From an uncultured Collinsella sp. (lineage in GTDB: Bacteria > Actinomycetota > Coriobacteriia > Coriobacteriales > Coriobacteriaceae), in assembly GCA_902479095.1 (NCBI GenBank), contig CABSNL010000001.1:18022-82021 (forward strand): a stretch of 64,000 nucleotides of DNA, read 5' to 3'. A model generated the notes under the pieces. That model saw nothing but the letters and a program-made list of their open reading frames with translations, had not been told where the DNA came from and made no database searches. The translations under genes and the position numbers were made by a program. This document shows positions 53,920 through 61,592 of this stretch, piece after piece (positions within the stretch are counted from its first letter, which is position 1; every line of letters begins with the position of its first letter).

Positions 53920-54041
53920 ACACGCTCCCCTCTCGCTATACAAATCAGGAAGAGCATGCACCGACGGGCGTGCGCGATATTGCATCGCCACGCGATCCGA
54001 TCAAACGACACGATCGTCAAAGAATGCCAAAACCAAATACG

Positions 54042-55124
54042 CTAATACGGCAGAAGCCCCGCCTTTTCACGCTTCTTTTCCGAGCGATCGAACTCAATGC
54101 GATGGGCCTCAAGAAACACCGTATTGGGTCGCCGCTGATGCTCATTCGGCTGCCTTAGCGTCGCACCCGCAAAGGAAACGTAGTCGGTCTTATCCAGCAG
54201 GTACGATCCACACAGCCGATATTCACCACAAACAGGCTCAAACGAAATCAGGTGAGCATCAAATAGGGAATGAAGGTCGCGCCGAAGCAGAATGCCGTTG
54301 CTGGCAACCTGCGATTTGGGTCCCGAGTAATTCTCGATATGCGCAGCCTCCAGAGCTTCGCTGACGCCGCAGTCCGACACCGCACAACGGCCGTCATAGG
54401 CGGCAACGAGCTGCTTGCGGAACCATTGTTGCCCCAATCGCTCGCGCCTTAACGCATAGCGGACCTTTTCGTCGTCGGTCGCACCCTGTCCGGCAAACTC
54501 AATATCGACGGGCATGAGCTTCAGATAACTCATGTCGGGTGCAAAACGTGGATCCGGTCCGCCTTTATGAACAGGACCGTGCAGAACAAACCATCCGTTT
54601 TCGGGCTCGAACCGCTCAACAAACGCAAGGCCGAGCACCTTATAGCCCACCTCGGTTGCAAATATGACTCCGACTGGGACGCCACATTCCATGCAGTTGA
54701 GCATTTTACGGTTGTAATTCTGGTCTCGAAAACCAACGGTACCCGGCGCTTGAACCGAGTACTTAATGACCCACGTACCATCGTCCAAATAGAGCGGAGG
54801 CACATCGGTGTAGAAGCTCTTTTTAGAGTTATGGACCGAAAGCGCAAAGATCTTATTGGGATCTTGCTTCACCCGATCCTGGCCCGGCCAGAAGATCCCT
54901 GAATCCCGCGTTACGGGAAAGAAGTCCGAGCCAATTCTCAAACGGTACTGATACTGAGGGCTATCTTCCTTGGTGTGGTGCGGAAGGCTGGTCCAAACGC
55001 CGCCGCGCTGTTCCTCACCCAGAAACCACTCCCATGCCTCAACGTATTCGGAAGGCACGAGACTGCAGGCGCGGTCATAGCTTGGTCCATCCATCAACGG
55101 AACAGCAAGGTCAATGTCGTTCAT
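54042..55124 (-). CDS. HNH endonuclease-domain protein
   Basis: A 360-aa protein. The C-terminal domain (RKQLVAAYDGRCAVSDCGVSEALEAAHIENYSGPKSQVASNGILLRRDLHSLFDAHLI) is an HNH nuclease of the restriction-enzyme type, with His in AAHI, Asn in SNGILL and His in LHSLFD. The N-terminal 220 residues include a CMECG pair and beta-rich sequence of unknown fold, possibly a DNA-recognition domain. No methyltransferase is adjacent, so a modification-dependent restriction enzyme is possible. The ATG at 55124 has AGGTG upstream. Confidence 0.75.
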   Translation of the reverse strand: MNDIDLAVPLMDGPSYDRACSLVPSEYVEAWEWFLGEEQRGGVWTSLPHHTKEDSPQYQYRLRIGSDFFPVTRDSGIFWPGQDRVKQDPNKIFALSVHNSKKSFYTDVPPLYLDDGTWVIKYSVQAPGTVGFRDQNYNRKMLNCMECGVPVGVIFATEVGYKVLGLAFVERFEPENGWFVLHGPVHKGGPDPRFAPDMSYLKLMPVDIEFAGQGATDDEKVRYALRRERLGQQWFRKQLVAAYDGRCAVSDCGVSEALEAAHIENYSGPKSQVASNGILLRRDLHSLFDAHLISFEPVCGEYRLCGSYLLDKTDYVSFAGATLRQPNEHQRRPNTVFLEAHRIEFDRSEKKREKAGLLPY

Positions 55125-55339
55125 CGCCAGCACCTACAACCATACGAACGCGAGTCATGCCCCTCAATAATATGGCCGAGAGTCAATTATTACGAGATCT
55201 CATTCCGCGATCGGCACATCGCTGATGCTCTCGGTTTGCCGCTGGCGCGCTTGTACCCCGCTACCCCACTCCCCTGTATACTGATGTAGCACGTGTTTCT
55301 TCCGGGCTTGTTGGGCCGGATTGTTCATGGGAGGGTCTT

Positions 55340-55831
55340 ATGGCTGCTTCGAATCCGCCTAAGGGGAGCGTTTCTTCTTCGTCCATCAAGCCGGTTACAC
55401 GCAAGGCCGTGCGTTGCCAGCGCGAGGTCGCTTGGCTTGTCACGCAGGCGGCGGGCAGGCTTGTGGCGACCACTCAGGACGTCAATGCGCCTACGCCGAG
55501 CTTTGTGTTAGCGGCGGCGCTGGATTTTGTGCGCCAATTGGAGCTTGCCGCGCAGGATGCCAACGGCCACCTCGACTACCAGAACGTTATGGCGCCCGAC
55601 CTGCAAACGTTCTGTCACATGGCCAAGTTGCCTGCCGCGCCCAATGCGCTTTCGGACGCAGGCTACATGTTTACGCTCTCGGGCGCGGACCTTATCCGCG
55701 ACATCTATGCATACTGCAGCGAGCTCGCCGAGCGCCACGTCTTTGATGCGGCAGAAGTCAAACCGGGAAATGTCATCAAGCTGGTTCTTAGGCTGTTCCT
55801 GATAGACGGGTTCGGGGCCATGCCGGCGTAA
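55340..55831 (+). CDS. Hypothetical protein, 163 aa
   Basis: Ser/Pro-rich N-terminus, then a helical domain (VAWLVTQAAGRLVATTQ, AAALDFVRQLELAAQDANGHLDYQNVMAPDLQTFCHMA). No motif known to me. GGGAGGG precedes the ATG, and TATACT at 55277-55282 may be a -10 element. It lies alone in the accessory stretch. Confidence 0.55.
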   Translation: MAASNPPKGSVSSSSIKPVTRKAVRCQREVAWLVTQAAGRLVATTQDVNAPTPSFVLAAALDFVRQLELAAQDANGHLDYQNVMAPDLQTFCHMAKLPAAPNALSDAGYMFTLSGADLIRDIYAYCSELAERHVFDAAEVKPGNVIKLVLRLFLIDGFGAMPA

Positions 55832-55922
55832 GCCGAGCCTTTAGCATCACCGTCGACTGGACAACAACCGCTTTACCTTAATGGACGCCAATCGAGGGTC
55901 GATTATTGGGTCGCCTCGTCCA

Positions 55923-56204
55923 CTAACGCAAGATGCCTTGGACGGTCGAGGTACGGCGCAGGTTTTTGGCGACAGCCGCGACAGTATCCGAAATCATCTC
56001 GTCCAACTATCCCTCACAGATTGTGCGGTCCATGAACCTCAGCGACTCCGCCGTGCCTTTCCGGGTCCCCGCATAGACAACCATGTCGATAAAGAGCTTG
56101 GGATAAAACTGCTGAGGGCAGGTGCCCGCAACTTGGAGTCCAGCCTTGGTGACATTGCCCTGGGAATCAAGGAAATCCGCGGATAGATTTCCCTCGTCTC
56201 TCAG
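55923..56204 (-). pseudogene. Broken gene remnant of unknown family
   Basis: On the complement one frame reads protein-like sequence, starting right after a TAA: NLSADFLDSQGNVTKAGLQ, then GTCPQQFYPKLFIDMVVYAG and TAESLRFMDRTICEG. A TAG (56007-56009) then interrupts it, and LDEMISDTVAAVAKNLRR continues in frame to a stop. There is no start codon or ribosome binding site. It looks like an internal fragment of a larger gene that has lost both ends and gained a nonsense mutation. I do not recognise the parent family. Confidence 0.45.
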
Positions 56205-56459
56205 TTATCTCTCAAAATTATCTCTCATCTATTTCTCTATCTCTCTATCTCTCTATCTCTCGGCTTAGCGATAAGAGATAGATAGAGATGGAATGTCTAC
56301 CATTTGCTTCATTTATACATATTATTGCTGGTAGAACAATTGGTATTGAGACAATACCATGATTGCCTGTCTCTTTGCTGCTCAGTTATCTCTCGTATTT
56401 ATCTCTCGTCTTTCAGTTATCTCTCGTATTAGTGACGAATGAGAGACGAGAGATACGTG
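56196..56459. repeat. Short-period repeat region (ATCTCTC) with inverted repeats
   Basis: AT-rich sequence with many tatctctc units. cagttatctctc occurs three times (near 56202, 56382 and 56413), and a ctctat tract lies between 56225 and 56262. A 12-bp inverted repeat (56400-56411 and 56444-56455) and a tggtatt/aatacca hairpin (56341-56359) are present. Base composition differs from the surroundings. This could be an iteron-like or recombination-derived scar; no gene is seen. Confidence 0.55.
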
Positions 56460-56507
56460 AGTGATGGACGAGCGTGGATTTTTGGACGGTCGGAAAATCC
56501 CTCAAAC

Positions 56508-56545
56508 AAAAAAACGGGGCCGGCCTTACGCCGAGCCCCGTTTTC
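56508..56545 (-). terminator. Terminator of the PTS operon
   Basis: AAACGGGGCTCGGCG, short loop, GGCCGGCCCCGTTTTTTT on the complement, after the EIID gene. Confidence 0.88.
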
Positions 56546-56589
56546 AAACGGTCAGTTAGTTATCCAACGCGCGAGCATAGCAGTCAACA

Positions 56590-57438
56590 TTACGCCGCCG
56601 CGAACACTCCCAAGCCCGTTCCGATGATGCAGATTGCAAAGATGCCCAAGATGATCCAAATGGTCTTGACGCCCTTTTTGTACAGGGCGACGCAGGCAAA
56701 GGTTGCCAGCAAGGGCAGCAGGCCGGGGAAGATCGAATCGAACAGATCCTGCAGGACAATCTCCGAACCACCCACGTCAAAGGTCAAAGCAGTGGACAGG
56801 GAGACCTGTGCCGCAATCATGGCGCCGATAACGGTCATTCCGAGGACACCGGCAGCATGCGTCATGCGAGACATAAGGTTGTTCTCTTCGGACTGCTGCA
56901 GGAACTTGGTACCCAGGTCGTAACCCAGATGGGCTGCGACGATACGCGTTGCAAAGTTAATCACGGAGTAGATGAGCGCGTACACGATGGGGCCGAGCGG
57001 GTTGCCCGTCGAAGCGATGCCAATACCAATGCCGGCGGCGACCACGCGGAACGTACCCCAGTAGAACGAATCGCCAATGCCGGAAAGCGGTCCCATGAGG
57101 CCGACCTTCATGGCGTTAATCGAGGACGTGTCGAAGTTCTTATCGGCAGCCGCCTGCTCTTCCATCGAAACCGTTAGGCCGGCTACAAACGGAAGCACAT
57201 GAGGCGTGATGTTAAAGAACTCGGTATGGCGATCGAGCGCCGCATAGTAATCGTCGTCGTTGGGATAGATCTTTCGCAGGGGCTTCTGAATGGTGTACAT
57301 GAAGCCCATTGCCATCATCTTGTCGTACGACTGCGAGCACTGGCTCGTAAACTGGCGAAGGAACATGCTCCGATACATATCGGGGCTCATAATCGCGTCC
57401 TTCTTGGCCTCTTTGAGGTCGGTGTTCTGGGTAGCCAT
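56590..57438 (-). CDS. Mannose-family PTS component EIID
   Basis: A 282-aa membrane partner of EIIC. It has the conserved N-terminal MYRSMFLRQFTSQCSQSYDKMMAMGFMYTIQ and EFFNITPHVLPFVAGLTVSMEE, and GLMGPLSGIGDSFYWGTFRVV. A C-terminal helix ends the protein. GAGGAGG precedes the ATG, which overlaps the EIIC stop codon (TAATG). It is last in the operon. Confidence 0.93.
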   Translation of the reverse strand: MATQNTDLKEAKKDAIMSPDMYRSMFLRQFTSQCSQSYDKMMAMGFMYTIQKPLRKIYPNDDDYYAALDRHTEFFNITPHVLPFVAGLTVSMEEQAAADKNFDTSSINAMKVGLMGPLSGIGDSFYWGTFRVVAAGIGIGIASTGNPLGPIVYALIYSVINFATRIVAAHLGYDLGTKFLQQSEENNLMSRMTHAAGVLGMTVIGAMIAAQVSLSTALTFDVGGSEIVLQDLFDSIFPGLLPLLATFACVALYKKGVKTIWIILGIFAICIIGTGLGVFAAA

Positions 57439-58211
57439 TAGAAGTCCTCCTCTTCATCTGCAGCAACCGTCTGCGGACCGGACGAGCCCTCGCGGAAGGC
57501 CAGGAGCAGTGCGACGCAAATGGCAGCTGCGGCGACGCCGATAACGTCCATCTTGAGGTAGATGACCATAATGAATCCCAAGAACAGCCAAGGAAGCAGC
57601 TTGTTATCGCCCATGGTCCTAATAAGAAGTGCGAAGCCGATGCAGACCATGACGCCGGATGCAACGTTGAGGCCGTCCATCACAAACTGCGGAATCGCGT
57701 TGAGCGCATTGTTGATGAGGTCGGCACCAAAGAACAGCGAGCAAAACACCAGCAGTGCAGACGGAATGCCAATCGACAGCGGCACGACGGTCAGATGGTA
57801 CAGGTTCGCCTTTGCAAGATCGCGATTTGCCAGAGCGGTCTCAATCTTCTTGCAGGCAAAGGCACCCGGAACGGCGTAGCAGAAGTTGCGCCACACCTGA
57901 AGGAAGACGGAGACGGGAAGGGCGAGCGCGACGGCAGTTGCCGTGCCCGTACCCGTAATGACGGCAAACGCGCAGCCAAGCACGCCGGAGGCATAGACCT
58001 CGGGAGGAACCGCCGCGCCGACCATGATGGCGCCCATGAACATGGACTCCAAAGCAGCGCCGACGATAACGCCCTGCTGGACATCGCCAAGGATCAAGCC
58101 GACAAACAGGCTCGTAAACAGCGGACGACCAAGCATCGTAATGCCAAATAATTGCTCGTCCATGGACGCAATAAATGCGACCAGTGCAACTAGAAGATGC
58201 TGGATAACCAT
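57438..58211 (-). CDS. Mannose-family PTS component EIIC
   Basis: The 257-aa transmembrane substrate channel. It has multiple helices and family sequences such as PLFTSLFVGLILGDVQQGVIVGAALESMFMGAIMVGAAVPPE. The ATG at 58211 is chosen, although a TTG at 58220 is also in frame. It ends in an acidic tail overlapping EIID. It follows the SIS gene by 81 bases. Confidence 0.93.
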   Translation of the reverse strand: MVIQHLLVALVAFIASMDEQLFGITMLGRPLFTSLFVGLILGDVQQGVIVGAALESMFMGAIMVGAAVPPEVYASGVLGCAFAVITGTGTATAVALALPVSVFLQVWRNFCYAVPGAFACKKIETALANRDLAKANLYHLTVVPLSIGIPSALLVFCSLFFGADLINNALNAIPQFVMDGLNVASGVMVCIGFALLIRTMGDNKLLPWLFLGFIMVIYLKMDVIGVAAAAICVALLLAFREGSSGPQTVAADEEEDF

Positions 58212-58292
58212 TTCGATCAACCCCAGAAACAGGTCTGCAGGCGAGGCGTTCTGCGCAGCTCGCCTGCAGACAACCGCAGCAATTTGAGAGGA

Positions 58293-59327
58293 TTAGTAGT
58301 TCATCTGGTGATAGTAACGACGCGTGGTGAGCGGGTGGTTACGGACGTGCTCGAGATGGCAGCTCAGACGCTCGGTGATGGTGTAGGTGACCATCGGGGA
58401 GACGATCTTGCGGAACTCGGGGTCGCTGAACGGCAGCTCGACCTCGGCGGTGTCGAACTTGTTCACGCGGACATGGACGCCCTTCTCGTCGGCGAGCATG
58501 TGAGTGAAGTTGTCCACGCGGTCCATGAGCTTACGGGTGTCGTCCTCGCCGTAGAGCATGATGAGGCTCGTGCCCTCCTCGCAGAGTTCGATGGTGCCGT
58601 GGAAGAACTCGGCGGCGTGGATAGACTTGGTCTTGATCCACTGCATCTCCTCGAGAATGCACATAGCGTAGTCGTAGGCCTCACCCCAGAGCATGCCGGA
58701 GCCAATCACCATGTGGTAATCGGTGTCCTTGAAGTCCTCGGCCATGGCGGCGCAGCGCTCGTCCTGAGCGTCCTTGGCCTTGATGAGGTACGGAGCGATG
58801 TTGCCGAACTCCTCCATGAAGGTGTCGTACTTGGGGAAGGCGCCGGCGTTCTTGAGGAAGCGGGCGACCAGCGTGATCTGGTAGGTGTAGATGGCCTCGC
58901 ACAGAACGTCGTCCTCGGCGAAGCTGAAGAACTTGTAATCGGCGTACTCAGTGGCCGGGGTGTTGTCGTTGGAGACATACATCAGCGTGCGGGCACCCTG
59001 CTCCTGGCAGAACTTGGCGGCCTCGATGATCTCGGGGGTGGTGCCGGTACGGGTGGAGAAGACGCAGACCGAGTCCTTGTTGAAGGTCTTGGGCGGGCAT
59101 GCGAGGAACTCAGCGGCAATCTCGCAGTGGACGTCGACGTCGGCCGTGGTGGTCTCGATCCAATACTTCATCGGGAGCGTGTGGGCCCAGGTGCCGCCGC
59201 AGCCGATGAAGAAGATGTTGGAATAACCCTGCTCGCAGACCTTGTCCACGGCAGCCTCAATCTGAGGACGGAGAGCGAGGGCATCGCTCACAACCTTCTC
59301 GTAACGAGGCTCATCGAAATTGAACAT
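58293..59327 (-). CDS. FrlB-like SIS-domain deglycase (fructoselysine-6-phosphate type)
   Basis: A 344-aa protein with two sugar-isomerase (SIS) domains. It has IFFIGCGGTWAHTLPMKYW, VFSTRTGTTPEIIEAAKF, and HAAEFFHGTIELCEEG. The C-terminus is HVRNHPLTTRRYYHQMNY, which matches the FrlB deglycase group rather than glutamine amidotransferase-type GlmS. In a PTS operon the expected reaction is splitting of 6-phosphofructose-lysine or a related Amadori product to a hexose-6-phosphate and an amino acid. It has its own AT-rich upstream region (59328-59400). Confidence 0.82.
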   Translation of the reverse strand: MFNFDEPRYEKVVSDALALRPQIEAAVDKVCEQGYSNIFFIGCGGTWAHTLPMKYWIETTTADVDVHCEIAAEFLACPPKTFNKDSVCVFSTRTGTTPEIIEAAKFCQEQGARTLMYVSNDNTPATEYADYKFFSFAEDDVLCEAIYTYQITLVARFLKNAGAFPKYDTFMEEFGNIAPYLIKAKDAQDERCAAMAEDFKDTDYHMVIGSGMLWGEAYDYAMCILEEMQWIKTKSIHAAEFFHGTIELCEEGTSLIMLYGEDDTRKLMDRVDNFTHMLADEKGVHVRVNKFDTAEVELPFSDPEFRKIVSPMVTYTITERLSCHLEHVRNHPLTTRRYYHQMNY

Positions 59328-59439
59328 CCCTTACTCCTAACTCACTTGGATGAACCCTTCATTCATCCCATGACGTTATAATACTTTATATAACTAACTA
59401 TGCAAGAACTATTTCAGATTTTTTTGATTTTTCTTTAAT

Positions 59440-59472
59440 AAAAAGCCCGCCGATCAAATGATCGGCGGGCTA
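59440..59472 (-). terminator. Internal terminator between EIIB and the SIS gene
   Basis: AGCCCGCCGATCATTTGATCGGCGGGCT with TTTTTATT on the complement. It divides the operon into an EIIA-EIIB part and a SIS-EIIC-EIID part. Confidence 0.88.
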
Positions 59473-59521
59473 AAGAAAGGAGGACCTAGTTAATAAATGC
59501 TAGACAATGGCATGTTTCCAG

Positions 59522-59995
59522 CTAGAAAACGTCCTTGGCAAGTACCTTTGAGTCATTGGGAACCTGACGGATTTCGATAACCACGCCATCGTTGACAAGC
59601 CCTTGGATATGCTCGGCATCGGTTTCGGTCGCAAAGATCGCGGGGGTCGGATGAAGCGTGGTCTCGGGAGACTTTCGAGTTCCGCCCAAATTGATCTCCT
59701 TGATGTCTTTGCAACCCTTAGCAAGGCGATAGGCATCCTCGATCGTCTCGACAACGATAAACAGCGAATACTTGTCGGTGACGCCGCTGTTGAGCGCCTC
59801 GATAGCAGCGTTCACGTCTTTTATGACGAGCTTCACGCCGTTGGGACGAGCTAGCCTCAAAGCGGCTTTTCTCATGTCGTCTTTTGCCACGGCGTCGCTG
59901 GCACACAGGATGCAATCGACATCCAGCGCATGCGTCCAGGACATGGCGACCTGGCCGTGAATCAATCGGTAATCGACCCTCGTAAGCTTAATCAT
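59522..59995 (-). CDS. Mannose-family PTS component EIIB
   Basis: A 157-aa cytoplasmic phosphotransfer protein. It has the N-terminal signature MIKLTRVDYRLIHGQV with the phosphorylated His13, and VGGTRKSPETT-like NLGGTRKSPETTLHP. The start at 59995 is eight bases from GGAG; an ATG at 60004 is too close to that site. It receives phosphate from EIIA, encoded just upstream. Confidence 0.93.
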   Translation of the reverse strand: MIKLTRVDYRLIHGQVAMSWTHALDVDCILCASDAVAKDDMRKAALRLARPNGVKLVIKDVNAAIEALNSGVTDKYSLFIVVETIEDAYRLAKGCKDIKEINLGGTRKSPETTLHPTPAIFATETDAEHIQGLVNDGVVIEIRQVPNDSKVLAKDVF

Positions 59996-60057
59996 CGTAA
60001 TCATCTCCGCGCGTAATAAAGGTAATGACAGGGTTGAATTATTCGTTGAAGCTTGAG

Positions 60058-60477
60058 CTAGAACTCTTCTTCTTCGACATCGGCGAGCATATCCGCCGCC
60101 TCACAAAGCTGGATAAACAAACGCGATCCCTCGACCGCGGCTTTGGCCTTGTCCGCATCTAGGAAGTCCAGCTGTGTAACCATTTCCACCAGCAGCGGCA
60201 AGTTCATTCCGGCGATCAACGTAAACGATCCGGCGGCCTGCCTCTGGATGAACTCGTTGTTTACGGAACCGCCAAAGATGTCAGTTACGACAAACCACGT
60301 GTCGGCCGGATCCTTCGACTCCATCCAAGCATCGATAAGCGCTGCGACATCCCTCGTGTCGTCATCGACATAGGCGCACAGACACTCGATTCGGTCGTTG
60401 GCGCCCATCAGAATCTCCAGAGAGCTTTTCATACCTTGGGCGAGATAACCATGACTCGCTAGCAATATCTTATTCAT
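60058..60477 (-). CDS. Mannose-family PTS component EIIA
   Basis: A 139-aa cytoplasmic protein with active-site His9 in KILLASHGYLAQGM and the VTDIFGGSVNNEF motif, followed by AGMNLPLLVEM. GGAG lies five bases before the ATG. It is the first structural gene after the divergently spaced regulator region, followed by EIIB after 62 bases. Confidence 0.93.
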   Translation of the reverse strand: MNKILLASHGYLAQGMKSSLEILMGANDRIECLCAYVDDDTRDVAALIDAWMESKDPADTWFVVTDIFGGSVNNEFIQRQAAGSFTLIAGMNLPLLVEMVTQLDFLDADKAKAAVEGSRLFIQLCEAADMLADVEEEEF

Positions 60478-60607
60478 AGTTCTCCAATATCAATAAGACG
60501 TACTATATTGTCATAACAAAGTATATAAGCAATTTCCTTTTTTGCGGTGCGTTAGTTCTCTAATTCCGCGAACGGTAACAATTGGTCGGTAAAACGGCCG
60601 CCCTTGC

Positions 60608-61312
60608 TTACAGATAGAACTTCAGTCGCTCGGTGCAGTACACCTGACGGGAGATGAAAAGCGGCTCGCCGCTTGGAGCATAACGTCTATCGACAAACAG
60701 AAGCAGCGGAGAGTCCAGCTCCACGTTAAGGTATGTCGCCTCGAGCTCGCTCGCATAGCAGACCTCGAGCGTACGCGTGTTGGGACCCATCTTGATCCCC
60801 TGGCGATCGAGTACCGCCATCAGCGAATCCTCGAGGGATTCATGCTCCAAAAAAGAAAGCGCAGCGGAATAGCTATTGGTTTCCAGCATCGTGGGCTTGT
60901 CATCCACAAGGCGCAGACGACGACTACGCAATACCTTTTGGGTATCGTCTACGCCTAGGAACTTCGCGTCTCGCAGGCTTGGGAAGTCCCAGCCCATTGC
61001 GAGAACCCTGGTAGACGCCTGTTTTCCAGCAAGCTGGCACGAATGGGTAAAGCTCTCACGGTCGTCCGCGGCATACATCTGTGTGTCCGACGAAACGAAC
61101 GTGCCCTTGCCGCGGGCCCTCTCAACAAGCCCAGCATCTTCCATTTCTTTAATTGCGGAGCGAACCGTTATTCGGCTCACGCCAAATTGCTCGATGAGCT
61201 CCGCCTCGGTCGGAAGCTTATCTCCCGGGCGGTACGTGCCGTTGGCGATCGAATCAGAAAGCGCACGAACAATCTGTTTGTACAGGGGGATAACGCTATT
61301 TGCTTCAACCAT
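60608..61312 (-). CDS. GntR/UTRA-family transcription regulator
   Basis: A 234-aa regulator. The N-terminal winged helix (PLYKQIVRALSDSIANGTYRPGDKLPTEAELIEQFGVSRITVRSAIKEMEDAGLV) is GntR type, and the C-terminal UTRA domain binds a small sugar-type ligand. It resembles FrlR/DasR-like regulators, consistent with control of the adjacent PTS and FrlB-like genes. It lies upstream in the same direction, 130 bp before EIIA. The start is 61312 or 61321. The interval 61322-61592 has AT-rich sequence and no gene I can support. Confidence 0.9.
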   Translation of the reverse strand: MVEANSVIPLYKQIVRALSDSIANGTYRPGDKLPTEAELIEQFGVSRITVRSAIKEMEDAGLVERARGKGTFVSSDTQMYAADDRESFTHSCQLAGKQASTRVLAMGWDFPSLRDAKFLGVDDTQKVLRSRRLRLVDDKPTMLETNSYSAALSFLEHESLEDSLMAVLDRQGIKMGPNTRTLEVCYASELEATYLNVELDSPLLLFVDRRYAPSGEPLFISRQVYCTERLKFYL

Positions 61313-61592
61313 ATCAACCATACCTTTGCAAGGAATCAGCAGCTTATAGATATATGACTTATATTGTATTAGAATTTTTTAGGAGTCCATATATTTCCTA
61401 AATGATTCGGTAAACGGGGTGTTATTTCACTTTAGCGGGATGCAGCGGCTACCCGCGGCATTCGTTATCAACCTAGCTAGGCTAGTCCACCCACATCGTC
61501 TCCAGTTCGCCGCAGAACCACGGCCCCATATGGGTATACTCTCGAGGATTCGACTCGATTCGCCCCCGCTGGGGCGTCAAAGGAGACTGCAT

